A stretch of DNA of 64,000 nucleotides. Origin: CALHVX01 sp051027215 (GTDB lineage: Bacteria > Pseudomonadota > Gammaproteobacteria > Pseudomonadales > Azotimanducaceae). The notes beneath the pieces are model-generated. The model did not search any database, had not been told where the DNA came from, and was given only the letters and a program-made list of their open reading frames with translations. This document shows positions 42,885 through 52,276 of this stretch, one piece after another. Both the position numbers and the translations under genes were made by a program. Every line of letters begins with the position of its first letter. The stretch's first letter is position 1. The stretch lies in NCBI GenBank assembly GCA_051027215.1, contig JBPCXR010000029.1, positions 131,137 through 195,136 on the forward strand, given 5' to 3'.

Positions 42885-43424
42885 GTGGCTGAATTAGCAA
42901 CCCTGGCCCGGCCCTATGCCAATGCCGCATTCGATATTGCCAAGAGCGATTCACAGCTTGATGCCTGGTCACGCATGCTGGCGCTGTTAGGCGCAGCGGC
43001 CACAACTGCTGGCGTGCAGCGGTTGCTGGAGAGCCCGGACCTGGAAGATGGTGCCAAGGCGAGCAAGCTGGGCGAGCTGTTGAATGAAGACCTAAACGAT
43101 CGTGGCAAACGCTTCCTCCATGTACTGGCAGAGAACAAGCGCCTAGCGTTGCTGCCAGAAATCGCCGAGCAGTTTGAAGAGCGCCGGGCCGAAGAAGAGC
43201 AGGTGTTGGATGTCGAGATCGTTGCGGCATACAGCCTGACCGAAGCGCAAGAGCAGAAGCTGGGCGAAGCGCTAGGGCGTAAATACGGCCGCGAGATCAA
43301 CATGAGCAGCCGGGTGGACGACTCCCTGATCGGCGGCGCCATTATTCGTGCGGGCGACACCGTGATCGACGGCTCAGTGCAGGGCCGCTTACAGAAATTA
43401 AAAGAGACATTGGGTCGGACCTAA
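42885..43424 (+). CDS. atpH: ATP synthase F1 subunit delta
   Basis: Joins the stalk to the F1 head, 179 residues from GTG 42885. N-terminal six-helix domain (LARPYANAAFDIAKS) and C-terminal signature SRVDDSLIGGAIIRAGDTVI followed by DGSVQGRLQKLKETL. Between atpF and atpA. Confidence 0.97.
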   Translation: MAELATLARPYANAAFDIAKSDSQLDAWSRMLALLGAAATTAGVQRLLESPDLEDGAKASKLGELLNEDLNDRGKRFLHVLAENKRLALLPEIAEQFEERRAEEEQVLDVEIVAAYSLTEAQEQKLGEALGRKYGREINMSSRVDDSLIGGAIIRAGDTVIDGSVQGRLQKLKETLGRT

Positions 43425-43466
43425 GCAACCGCTCAGGCCGCCGTTAAGTCAGTTAGGAACGTTGAT

Positions 43467-45011
43467 ATGCAACAACTGAATCCGTCCGAAATCAGCGACA
43501 TCATCAAAGGTCGCATTGAGAAGCTGGACATCAAGGCCGAGGCACAGAACGAGGGCACCATCGTCAGCGTTTCCGACGGTATCGTGCGCATCCATGGACT
43601 TGCTGACGCTCAATACGGTGAAATGATCGAGTTTAGCGGCGGCCTTTATGGCATGGCGCTGAACCTGGAACGCGACTCCGTCGGTGTTGTGGTATTGGGT
43701 GACTACTTGGCCCTATCGGAAGGCATGACCGCGCGCTGTACCGGTCGCATCCTGGAAGTGCCTGTCGGCCCGGAGCTGCTGGGTCGCGTTGTCGATTCCC
43801 TAGGTAATCCTGTCGACGGTAAAGGTCCGCTCAATGCAGCGGAGTCTGCACCGATCGAGAAGGTCGCGCCTGGTGTGATTTCGCGCCAGTCAGTAGATCA
43901 ACCGGTGCAAACGGGCCTGAAAGCGATTGACGCCATGGTGCCTATCGGTCGCGGCCAGCGCGAGTTGATCATCGGTGACCGCCAAATCGGCAAGACCGCG
44001 GTGGCGATCGACACCATCATCAACCAGAAGGGCAAGGGCATTAGCTGTGTCTATGTGGCCATTGGTCAGAAGATGTCCACGGTTGCCAACATCGTGCGTA
44101 CCCTCGAAGAATACGGCGCTATGGAATACACCGTGGTGGTCGTGGCCAGTGCCTCCGACCCAGCGCCCATGCAGTTCATCGCCCCGTACTCCGGGTGCTC
44201 CATGGGCGAGTACTTTCGCGACACCGGCGAAGATGCGCTCATTATCTACGACGACCTGACCAAGCAAGCTTGGGCCTACCGTCAGATTTCTTTGTTGCTC
44301 AAGCGTCCCCCGGGACGAGAAGCCTACCCTGGTGACGTTTTCTATTTGCACTCGCGGCTGCTCGAGCGCGCGGCACGGGTAAACGCGGACTACGTTGAAG
44401 CGCACACCAACGGTCGGGTCAAGGGCAAGACCGGTTCGCTCACCGCGTTGCCGATCATTGAGACCCAAGGTGGTGACGTTTCGGCCTTCGTACCGACCAA
44501 TGTGATCTCCATTACCGACGGACAAATCTTCTTGGAGTCGCAGCTGTTCAACTCAGGCTTGCGACCGGCCATGAGTCCCGGCACCTCGGTTTCCCGAGTG
44601 GGTGGGTCTGCCCAGGTGCCCTTCATGAAGAAGATCTCTGGCGGCATTAAGCTGGCTCTAGCCCAGTATCGTGAGCTGGCAGCGTTTTCTCAGTTTGCCT
44701 CCGATTTGGACGATGCAACGCGGCGCCAGCTAGAGCACGGTCAACGGGTTACCGAGCTGATGAAGCAAAAGCAGTATCACCCCATGTCGGTGGCCGAAAT
44801 GGGTATGGTGCTGTTCGCGGCTAACGAGCGTTATTTGGAAGACGTGCCGGTGGACAAGGTGTTGGATTTCGAATCTGCGCTGCTGTCGTACATGAATTCG
44901 CAGCACACGGAGTTCATGAACAACGTAAACGAGACCGGCGTCTACAACGACGACGTTGTGAAGACCATGCACGACGCCATCAAAGCCTTTAAAGAGACCC
45001 AAACCTACTAG
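43467..45011 (+). CDS. atpA: ATP synthase F1 subunit alpha
   Basis: Non-catalytic nucleotide-binding subunit, 514 residues. P-loop GDRQIGKTAVAID, the family signature PAMSPGTSVSRVGGSAQ, and GVISRQSVDQPVQTGLKAID. Normal length and no irregularities. Confidence 0.98.
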   Translation: MQQLNPSEISDIIKGRIEKLDIKAEAQNEGTIVSVSDGIVRIHGLADAQYGEMIEFSGGLYGMALNLERDSVGVVVLGDYLALSEGMTARCTGRILEVPVGPELLGRVVDSLGNPVDGKGPLNAAESAPIEKVAPGVISRQSVDQPVQTGLKAIDAMVPIGRGQRELIIGDRQIGKTAVAIDTIINQKGKGISCVYVAIGQKMSTVANIVRTLEEYGAMEYTVVVVASASDPAPMQFIAPYSGCSMGEYFRDTGEDALIIYDDLTKQAWAYRQISLLLKRPPGREAYPGDVFYLHSRLLERAARVNADYVEAHTNGRVKGKTGSLTALPIIETQGGDVSAFVPTNVISITDGQIFLESQLFNSGLRPAMSPGTSVSRVGGSAQVPFMKKISGGIKLALAQYRELAAFSQFASDLDDATRRQLEHGQRVTELMKQKQYHPMSVAEMGMVLFAANERYLEDVPVDKVLDFESALLSYMNSQHTEFMNNVNETGVYNDDVVKTMHDAIKAFKETQTY

Positions 45012-45033
45012 GCGGTTCGCCCGGGAAAAGCAG

Positions 45034-45894
45034 ATGGCAGTCGGCAAGGAAATCAAGAACAAGATCGGCAGCGTTGAAAACACGCAGAAGATCACCAGCG
45101 CCATGCAAATGGTTGCGGCGAGCAAAATGCGCCGCACCCAGGACAAGATGGCTGAAGGCAAACCGTATTCAGAGAAGATGCGAGGGGTGATCGGACACCT
45201 GGCGAACTCCAACCCTGAATACCAACATAACTACATGAAAAGCCGCGATGTGCAGCGCGTAGGCTATATCGTGGTCTCATCCGATCGTGGCCTGTGCGGT
45301 GGTTTGAACGTTAACCTGTTCCGCGTACTGCTCAAAGACATGGGCACCTGGCATGGTAAGGGCATCGAATCGAGTTTGGGATTGATCGGAAAGAAAGCCG
45401 CTGGCTTCTTTCGCTCAGTGGGTGGCGACATCATCTCTACAGTGACTGACGTAGGGGAGATCCCAACACTGGAAGAGCTGATTGGCGGCGTGAAAGTTAT
45501 GCTGGACGCCTACGAAGAAGGCAAGATCGATCGCCTCTATATTGCCAGCAATGAGTTTGTGAACACCATGACTCAGCAGCCAACGATACGGCAGCTGTTA
45601 CCCCTGGATGCCGCAGACAACGAAGCCATGAAGCATCGTTGGGATTACCTGTATGAACCCGATGCGAGAATGCTCATTGAAGGCTTGGTTACGCGTTTCA
45701 TCGAGTCCCAGGTGTATCAGGCAGTGGTAGAAAATGGCGCTTGCGAGCAGGCAGCGAAGATGATCGCCATGAAAAACGCAACAGAAAACGCAGAGAAGCT
45801 CATCGATGAGCTGACGCTGATTTACAACAACGCCCGCCAGGCTGCGATTACGCAAGAGATTGCTGAGATCGTCGGTGGCGCAGCAGCCGTCTAA
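45034..45894 (+). CDS. atpG: ATP synthase F1 subunit gamma
   Basis: Central rotor shaft, 286 residues: N-terminal coiled coil (IKNKIGSVENTQKITSAMQM, VAASKMRRTQ), a Rossmann-like middle with SDRGLCGGLNVN, and the C-terminal ITQEIAEIVGGAAAV signature. 22 bases after atpA. Confidence 0.98.
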   Translation: MAVGKEIKNKIGSVENTQKITSAMQMVAASKMRRTQDKMAEGKPYSEKMRGVIGHLANSNPEYQHNYMKSRDVQRVGYIVVSSDRGLCGGLNVNLFRVLLKDMGTWHGKGIESSLGLIGKKAAGFFRSVGGDIISTVTDVGEIPTLEELIGGVKVMLDAYEEGKIDRLYIASNEFVNTMTQQPTIRQLLPLDAADNEAMKHRWDYLYEPDARMLIEGLVTRFIESQVYQAVVENGACEQAAKMIAMKNATENAEKLIDELTLIYNNARQAAITQEIAEIVGGAAAV

Positions 45895-45933
45895 ACAGAC
45901 GGCGACAGACGGAATTAACTAGAGGCATACCCC

Positions 45934-47331
45934 ATGAGCAGCGGTCGTATTGTTCAAATCATTGGCGCGGTCATCGACGTAGAGTTTGATCGCGAAAGCG
46001 TTCCTGGCGTCTACGACGCGTTAATCGTCACCGAATCTGGAACCACTCTGGAAGTGCAGCAGCAGCTGGGTGACGGCATTGTGCGCACCATTGCCATGGG
46101 CACATCAGATGGCTTGTCACGTGGGTTGGAAGTCACTAATACCGGCGCGCCAATTACGATACCAGTGGGCGAAGAAACACTCGGGCGCATCATGGATGTA
46201 CTAGGCAACCCGATCGACGAAAAAGGGCCAGTTAACGCCCGCACCTCAATGCCGATCCATCGGCAGCCGCCAAGCTACGAAGACCAGAAAGGCGGTAACG
46301 AGCTGCTGGAAACCGGCATTAAGGTGATCGATCTCATTTGTCCCTTTGCCAAAGGCGGCAAGGTCGGCTTGTTCGGTGGCGCCGGCGTTGGCAAGACCGT
46401 GACCATGCTGGAACTGATTCGCAACATCGCCATCGAGCACTCCGGATTGTCGGTGTTTGCCGGTGTAGGCGAGCGAACTCGCGAAGGCAACGACTTCTAT
46501 TACGAAATGGAAGAAGCTAACGTTCTCGACAAGATCTCTTTGGTGTTTGGGCAGATGAACGAACCGCCGGGCAACCGCCTGCGCGTAGCGCTGACTGGTC
46601 TCACCATAGCCGAGAGCTTCCGCGACGAAGGCAAAGATGTGTTGTTGTTTGTTGACAACATCTATCGTTACACCTTGGCGGGCACCGAGGTCTCCGCGCT
46701 CCTGGGTCGAATGCCGTCGGCGGTGGGTTACCAACCGAACTTGGCGGAAGAGATGGGAACGCTGCAAGAGCGCATTACCACCACCAAGACAGGATCCATT
46801 ACCTCCATTCAAGCGGTGTATGTTCCGGCCGATGACTTAACCGACCCCTCGCCGGCAACGACTTTTGCGCACTTGGACTCCACGGTAACGCTGTCTCGAG
46901 CGATTACTGATCTGGGCATCTATCCTGCGGTAGACCCGCTGGATTCCACCAGTCGCCAGCTCGACCCGCTGGTTGTGGGCGAAGAACATTACGGTGTTGC
47001 GCAAGGTGTGCAGCAAATGCTGCAGCGCTACCAAGAGCTGAAAGACATCATTGCCATCTTAGGCATGGACGAATTGTCAGAAGAAGATAAGCAGCTCGTC
47101 TACCGCGCCCGCAAAGCACAGAAGTTCTTCAGCCAACCTTTCTTCGTGGCGGAGCAGTTCACTGGTAACAGTGGCAAGTTCGTCAGCCGTGACGACACCG
47201 TGCGCAGCTTCAAAGGCATACTCGACGGCGAGTACGATCACTTACCGGAAGACGCGTTTTACATGGTCGGCAGCATTGAAGATGCGATCGAAAAAGCCAA
47301 GACCATTCAAGGTGAAGAGCAGGCGGCGTAA
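45934..47331 (+). CDS. atpD: ATP synthase F1 subunit beta
   Basis: Catalytic subunit, 465 residues. P-loop GGAGVGKTVTMLELIRN, catalytic glutamate in GVGERTREGNDFY, and VPADDLTDPSPATTFAHLDS. Complete and typical. 27 bases before atpC. Confidence 0.98.
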   Translation: MSSGRIVQIIGAVIDVEFDRESVPGVYDALIVTESGTTLEVQQQLGDGIVRTIAMGTSDGLSRGLEVTNTGAPITIPVGEETLGRIMDVLGNPIDEKGPVNARTSMPIHRQPPSYEDQKGGNELLETGIKVIDLICPFAKGGKVGLFGGAGVGKTVTMLELIRNIAIEHSGLSVFAGVGERTREGNDFYYEMEEANVLDKISLVFGQMNEPPGNRLRVALTGLTIAESFRDEGKDVLLFVDNIYRYTLAGTEVSALLGRMPSAVGYQPNLAEEMGTLQERITTTKTGSITSIQAVYVPADDLTDPSPATTFAHLDSTVTLSRAITDLGIYPAVDPLDSTSRQLDPLVVGEEHYGVAQGVQQMLQRYQELKDIIAILGMDELSEEDKQLVYRARKAQKFFSQPFFVAEQFTGNSGKFVSRDDTVRSFKGILDGEYDHLPEDAFYMVGSIEDAIEKAKTIQGEEQAA

Positions 47332-47358
47332 CGCCACTCGAGCAAGAGGACAGCGGCC

Positions 47359-47781
47359 ATGGCTATGACCATTCATTGCGATATCGTCAGCGCTGAGAAG
47401 GAGATCTTCTCGGGTCGCGTAACCATGATCAGTGCTACCGGAACTTTGGGTGAGCTCGGCATCATGCCGGGACATGCGCCGTTACTAACAGGAATTCGAC
47501 CTGGACCGGTGCGTCTGAAGATGGACAACGGCGACGAAGAAGTGTTTTTCGCTTCCGGCGGTTTTTTGGAAGTGCAGCCAGGCGTGGTAACCGTGTTAGC
47601 GGATACCGCTTCCCGCGCTGAAGATTTGGACGAGGCTGCTGCGCAAGAAGCTCGGGAGGAAGCTGAGCGAGCGTTGGCGGAAAGTGCCGGCGAGCTCGAT
47701 TTTGGCTCCGCTGCCGCCCACCTGGCCGAAGCGCTGGCGCAACAGCGGACGTTGGAAGAGCTACGCCGACGGCGGCGCTAG
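47359..47781 (+). CDS. atpC: ATP synthase F1 subunit epsilon
   Basis: Rotor and regulatory subunit, 140 residues: N-terminal beta-sandwich (GTLGELGIMPGHAPLLTGIRPG, FFASGGFLEVQPGVVTVLADTA) and a C-terminal two-helix arm. Last gene of the atp operon. Confidence 0.97.
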   Translation: MAMTIHCDIVSAEKEIFSGRVTMISATGTLGELGIMPGHAPLLTGIRPGPVRLKMDNGDEEVFFASGGFLEVQPGVVTVLADTASRAEDLDEAAAQEAREEAERALAESAGELDFGSAAAHLAEALAQQRTLEELRRRRR

Positions 47782-47810
47782 ACACGCGGGCTGCTTAGTG
47801 CGCTACTTGC

Positions 47811-47842
47811 CAACGAGGTGGGCCCAGCGGGCCTTCTCGTTG
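47811..47842 (+). terminator. Hairpin after atpC
   Basis: CAACGAG (47811-47817) pairs with CTCGTTG (47836-47842), enclosing a second stem GGCCC/GGGCC (47821-47825 and 47829-47833). Located 30 bases after the atpC stop, it may end the atp transcript or protect its 3' end. There is no T-run, so intrinsic termination is uncertain. Confidence 0.45.
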
Positions 47843-47947
47843 AAGTGAGACGACGCGAACTGATGCAGAACGATGGACACGTTAGGCCTCGATGCTTAGG
47901 TTCTAGCATAGTGCAACACCCCAGCAGTTCGGTAGATTTTGGTTTCT

Positions 47948-49375
47948 ATGAGCAGACACTCTGTTGCAACGGCATGCATCGCTCTCGCGTTGGCATTGTT
48001 GCTATGCAGCTGCAGCGCAGCGCCCCCTGAGCCAACTTTTGACTTGGCGATTACCAATGTGACGTTAATCGATGCGAAACATGGCGTGCGTCGGCAACAG
48101 ACAATTTGGGTTAGCGGCGAGCAGATTGCCGAGATTCAAGCGTCGTCGGGTATTCGTCATCAGTCCACCCGAACCATAGATGGCACTGGCCGATTCTTGA
48201 TGCCGGGACTTTGGGACATGCACGTACACGTTACCTACGAGCCGGCGTTAACCGAGCCTATGGCGAACATGTTTTTGGACTATGGCGTAACCAGCGTACG
48301 CGATACAGGTGGATTGCTACCACTGTTGCAACCCGTGGTTGAACGTTGGCGAAGAGCAGACACGATCGCCCCTCGAATTTTCTACAGTGGTCCACTGCTG
48401 GACGGTAGCCGGGTGGTGTACAACGGTGAAGGGCGATCAGAAATTGGCATTGCTAATCCCAATGAGGCGATAGCGAGAGAAAACATTCAGACCTTGGTAG
48501 CTGCCGGTGTCGACTTTGTAAAGCTCTATGAACTCGTAAGCCCAGAAGTTTTTGCCTCGCTGGTAGGGGCAGCGCGGCAACGGGGCCTACCCATTGCCGC
48601 GCATGTGCCGCTGTCTATGACGGCAGATGTCGCCGGCCCCGAAGTCGATTCACTTGAACATCTGCGCAATATTGAGCTGGCCTGTAGCGATCGAGCCCTG
48701 GAATTGCATGAGGCGCGGCAACAAACGCTTGCGCAGCTCGAGCCAGCTAGCGGCTACGCGCTGCGCAGTCAGCTGCACGCGCAACAGCGACCCTTAGCCT
48801 TAGGTGCGGTCGCGCTGGGCAGCGAACGTTGCCGACGGGTGATCGCGTCGCTTGGGCAAACCATTCAAGTGCCAACCTTGCGCCTTAATACACTCTTCAC
48901 CTACCCAATGTTGCAGCAGCCGGATTGGCAGGCTCAGTTAGCACGTTTGCCCGAACCGTTGGCGAGCGAATGGCAGGCAGCAGTGAGCGCGGCGTTAGCG
49001 CGTAACTATCCAGGTAATGTGGCGTTGGCCGAATGGAGCATGGATCTGGTTGCGGCGATGTATCGGGCCAACGTACCTATCGGTGCGGGCACTGATACCC
49101 CCATTGGTCTATCGATCCCGGGCTATAGCCTGCACACAGAACTGGCTAGGTTGGTCGATGCGGGTTTGCCACCCCTTGAAGCGTTACGGGCAGCAAACAT
49201 GCGCGGACCAGAGTTTTTTGGGCTTAGCGGGAAGATGGGCGCGCTCGAGGTGGGCATGGCAGCAGATCTGGTTCTACTCTCCGCGGACCCCTTGGTCGAC
49301 ATCAATAACACTAGGCGCATTGATGCGGTAATCGCTCGAGGGCGCATCGTTCGCGACAGCCAGCCGCTGAATTGA
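47948..49375 (+). CDS. Lipoprotein amidohydrolase
   Basis: 475 residues from ATG 47948. Signal peptide with a lipobox-like LLLCSC (acylated cysteine C20 or C22), so probably membrane-anchored outside the cytoplasm. Amidohydrolase fold with metal ligands H92 and H94 (LWDMHVHVT), the carboxylated lysine candidate K192 (DFVKLYE), H219 (IAAHVP), H238 (SLEHLR) and the aspartate in GAGTDTPIG; C-terminal GMAADLVLLSADPL. Imidazolonepropionase-like/prolidase-like group; substrate not predictable. Starts the accessory block between atpC and glmU. Confidence 0.87.
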   Translation: MSRHSVATACIALALALLLCSCSAAPPEPTFDLAITNVTLIDAKHGVRRQQTIWVSGEQIAEIQASSGIRHQSTRTIDGTGRFLMPGLWDMHVHVTYEPALTEPMANMFLDYGVTSVRDTGGLLPLLQPVVERWRRADTIAPRIFYSGPLLDGSRVVYNGEGRSEIGIANPNEAIARENIQTLVAAGVDFVKLYELVSPEVFASLVGAARQRGLPIAAHVPLSMTADVAGPEVDSLEHLRNIELACSDRALELHEARQQTLAQLEPASGYALRSQLHAQQRPLALGAVALGSERCRRVIASLGQTIQVPTLRLNTLFTYPMLQQPDWQAQLARLPEPLASEWQAAVSAALARNYPGNVALAEWSMDLVAAMYRANVPIGAGTDTPIGLSIPGYSLHTELARLVDAGLPPLEALRAANMRGPEFFGLSGKMGALEVGMAADLVLLSADPLVDINNTRRIDAVIARGRIVRDSQPLN

Positions 49376-49487
49376 TCGAGCGCTGCCCACAAGTGCATTG
49401 TGATCCTGGCCACAACTTAGCGTAACAATGTCCAAACCCAGGCAAGAGCGCTTACACTTGCCGCTCCCAAAACAAGAGGGCTCAAAC

Positions 49488-49814
49488 GTGCCAGGAAAAT
49501 TTGAAGTGTATAAGGACAAGGCGGGCAAGCACCGCTTTCGGCTGAAGGCTGCCAACGGCGAGATCATTCTTGCTAGCCAAGGCTACGCGGGCAGCACTGG
49601 CTGTGCCAATGGCATTGCCTCAGTACGCAAGAACGCCAGGCGCGCCGAGTCCTTCAAAGAGCGAAAAACCAAAGCAGGGCATCGCTTCAATCTATGCTCC
49701 GTAAACGGCCGGGTAATCGGTACCAGCGAGACTTATAAGTCTGCGGCTGCCTGCGCCAATGGCATGAAGTCCGTGCGCTCTAACGCGCCGAAAGCCAAGC
49801 TCGTTAAGCTTTAA
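49488..49814 (+). CDS. YegP family protein (two DUF1508 repeats)
   Basis: 108 residues from GTG 49488, with AGAGGG seven bases upstream. Two tandem DUF1508 units: FEVYKDKAGKHRFRLKAANG with GYAGSTGCANGIASVRKNA, and RFNLCSVNGRVIGTSETY with KSAAACANGMKSVRSNA. Small basic protein, cytosolic by sequence. YegP proteins are widespread with no firm function. The frame is open upstream but without family likeness. Confidence 0.9.
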   Translation: MPGKFEVYKDKAGKHRFRLKAANGEIILASQGYAGSTGCANGIASVRKNARRAESFKERKTKAGHRFNLCSVNGRVIGTSETYKSAAACANGMKSVRSNAPKAKLVKL

Positions 49815-49919
49815 GCCAAGCGCTCCTCGGGCTTAGCCCGAACTCAGCGGCCAGGTCGGTTGTGACCAGGCCGCTTGCCGGGTAAGGTTTTGTGGTGTCA
49901 CCATCAATTGGTCGCCGCC

Positions 49920-51629
49920 TTGAAAAGCCTGTTCCCGTATCTGCTGTTGATCCTGCTTTGCCACCCTTTCGCGGCGCAGAGCAGCGACTCGCCCGATTCT
50001 TTCTCTGGTGTAGCTCGCATTGTTGCCATTGGTGACGTGCACGGTGCTCATGACGCCGTGCTGAAGCTGCTGCGGGGTAATGGTCTAATCGACGAAAGCG
50101 ACCGCTGGATAGGCGGCGACACCCACCTGGTGAGTCTTGGTGATCTGCTGGATCGGGGCCGCGCTGTGCGCCCGGTGCTGGATTTGTTCATGGCGCTGCA
50201 ACCTCAGGCAGAGGCCGCTGGTGGCCGAGTGCATGTGTTGTTGGGCAACCATGAACTCATGAATCTCATGGGTGATTGGCGCGACGTAGCCCCTGCAGAT
50301 CTACAGTCTTTTGCCGAAGGTGACCAGGCAACGGCATTGGCACAACGCCAGCAGATGCTTGCGCCTAGCGGTCGCTATGGCCGTTGGCTGCTGGAGCAGC
50401 CGATTCTCGTTAGAGTTAACGACACGCTGTTCACTCATGGCGGGCTACCTGGCCTGCTCCTGGAGCGCACGTTGTCCGAGCACAACGAGGTGGCCCGCAG
50501 AGATTTGCGATCAGCCTTGGAGCAGGCGCAAGCGCTCGCCGAGGCGAGCGTGATCCCAGCACATTCAAATTTGTTCGAGCTGGCAGAACAGGCTGCCCAG
50601 CCGGAAGAAGATCCCAAACTCACTGCCTTGCGGGAGCTAGGTCAATCTGCCTACTGGCAAGACGAAGGGCCGCTATGGTATCGAGGCTCGAGCCTTTGCC
50701 ACGGATTGGTGGAAGCTGACTTGACTAGCTCCGTGCTGCAGCATTTGAACGCCACCTCAGTAGTGGTGGGCCATTCTCCCACATGGAATCACCAGATTCG
50801 TCGGCGCATGGCGGGCCGTGTATGGGTTGCGGATACTGGCATGCTACACGCGGTTTACCGGGGCCAACCGCTAGCATTAGAAATTCGTGGCGACGAGCGC
50901 CAAGTGCGTGATGCAAACGGCCAACCGCTGGCGTTTGACGACGAGCAGTTTGCCGCGTATAGCGAAGCTGACATACGCAACGAACAGGCGATGCTCACGA
51001 GCGCCAAGTACACGCTTGCCACCCAGCCACCGGAAGAAAACGGTAACGGCCGTGCAAAGTTGATTGACCTCAGCGGCGAGTCCGGCGCGCAAACAGGCCA
51101 GGCTTGGTTCTGGCCCATGCGCAAACGCAATGCGGGTCGCGAGGAAGCGGCCTACATGCTAGATCGGCTGTTGGGTATTGGCATGGTGCCCACTACCATT
51201 GTCACGACGTTCGAAGGCAAGAACGGCGTACTGCAATTGCTTCAACCCAGAGTGATCACCGAGCAAGTGCGCTTAGATCGAGGGCTCGGCTTTCCCAACT
51301 GGTGTGAGCGCGGCAACAACTATCAGGTCGTAACGGCATTTGATGCGCTCGTCAACCAACGCAAACGTAGCGTTGACAACCTGGCATACAGTCATCGAAT
51401 GACTCGAATTCAACTAACCGAGCATGGAGACGCTTTCGGCACGGCAAAACAGCTGCCGCCAACTTCGGTGCAACCCGCTTTGAGCATGACGCTGCGTGGG
51501 CGTTTGCAGGCATTGAGCCAGGCGCAACTCGAACAGCGATTTGGAGAAAGCCTGAATAAACGAGAAGTTTCTGCATTGTTAAAGCGTCGGGACGCCATGC
51601 TGAAATGGCCAGCACTGGGTGGTCCATGA
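49920..51629 (+). CDS. Secreted metallophosphatase fused to a degenerate kinase-like domain
   Basis: 569 residues from TTG 49920, chosen because it gives a signal peptide (MKSLFPYLLLILLCHPFAAQ); TTG codons at 49875, 49890 and 49908 are in frame too. Residues about 32-310 are a calcineurin-like phosphatase resembling Shewanella-like phosphatases: GDVHG 38-42, GDLLDRG 74-80, GNHE 109-112, THGGLPG and VVVGHSPTWN. Residues about 370-565 look like the HipA/PI4-kinase-like domain found in other bacterial proteins (EEAAYMLDRLLGIGMVPTTI, FDALVNQ, LKRRDAML). In that domain the catalytic-loop aspartate position is K482 and the metal-binding aspartate is E501, so it is probably inactive as a kinase. Stop overlaps the next ATG (ATGA). 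Confidence 0.82.
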   Translation: MKSLFPYLLLILLCHPFAAQSSDSPDSFSGVARIVAIGDVHGAHDAVLKLLRGNGLIDESDRWIGGDTHLVSLGDLLDRGRAVRPVLDLFMALQPQAEAAGGRVHVLLGNHELMNLMGDWRDVAPADLQSFAEGDQATALAQRQQMLAPSGRYGRWLLEQPILVRVNDTLFTHGGLPGLLLERTLSEHNEVARRDLRSALEQAQALAEASVIPAHSNLFELAEQAAQPEEDPKLTALRELGQSAYWQDEGPLWYRGSSLCHGLVEADLTSSVLQHLNATSVVVGHSPTWNHQIRRRMAGRVWVADTGMLHAVYRGQPLALEIRGDERQVRDANGQPLAFDDEQFAAYSEADIRNEQAMLTSAKYTLATQPPEENGNGRAKLIDLSGESGAQTGQAWFWPMRKRNAGREEAAYMLDRLLGIGMVPTTIVTTFEGKNGVLQLLQPRVITEQVRLDRGLGFPNWCERGNNYQVVTAFDALVNQRKRSVDNLAYSHRMTRIQLTEHGDAFGTAKQLPPTSVQPALSMTLRGRLQALSQAQLEQRFGESLNKREVSALLKRRDAMLKWPALGGP

Positions 51630-52276
51630 AGCGTTCGAGTCAATTCGTTGGTCCGCTGTTCCTGATCACGACCTTCTATCTGCTTGCGGCAGCGCTAGTG
51701 TGGGGCATCTTGCAGCTCAAACCAGATTGGCAGTCATTTTTACCGTTTGGTGGGCTTAAAGAACTGTTCGCCCCACCCTCTAATCAGCTCGAAGTCATAG
51801 TTACGGCAACCAAGCAGCCGATCTTGCGCAACTTCGACGCAGCGACTCTGGCGTTCGCCATTTTCGGTACGCTAATACTGATGGTGCCGGTGTCTTGGGT
51901 GTACTTCATTACCACTCGACGCAAACGCATCGATCGCTCGTTTGTGCAGACAATCATCGTGCTGCCGGTTATCGTCGCTGGCATAGCCATGATCGTACAG
52001 CATTCTCTACCCTTAGCATTCAGCCTTGCGGGGATTGTAGCGGCAGTCCGCTTTCGCTTTACGCTGACCGAGCCCGCTTATGCGCTATACATATTTGTGG
52101 GCATTGCCGTTGGATTAGGGGCCGGTGTCAGTGCGCTCGACATCTCGTTTGTTATCTCCGTTGCGTTTGTTTATGTGAGCCTGGTGTTGTGGAAGCTTGA
52201 TTATGGTTCGAACATGACCTCGGCGTTTTTTGCTTTTCTAACGGGCCGTGGCCAAGATGACGATGAGCTACAGTAA
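51626..52276 (+). CDS. DUF4956 membrane protein
   Basis: 216 residues from ATG 51626, overlapping the phosphatase stop by four bases. Four hydrophobic segments, then the DUF4956 core: AGIVAAVRFRFTLTEPAYAL, YIFVGIAVGLGAG, and FVYVSLVLWKLDYG. DUF4956 proteins are often encoded beside VTC/CotH-type genes in bacteria, and their function is unknown. Here the partners are a phosphatase-kinase fusion and a CotH-like protein nearby. Confidence 0.85.
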   Translation: MKRSSQFVGPLFLITTFYLLAAALVWGILQLKPDWQSFLPFGGLKELFAPPSNQLEVIVTATKQPILRNFDAATLAFAIFGTLILMVPVSWVYFITTRRKRIDRSFVQTIIVLPVIVAGIAMIVQHSLPLAFSLAGIVAAVRFRFTLTEPAYALYIFVGIAVGLGAGVSALDISFVISVAFVYVSLVLWKLDYGSNMTSAFFAFLTGRGQDDDELQ

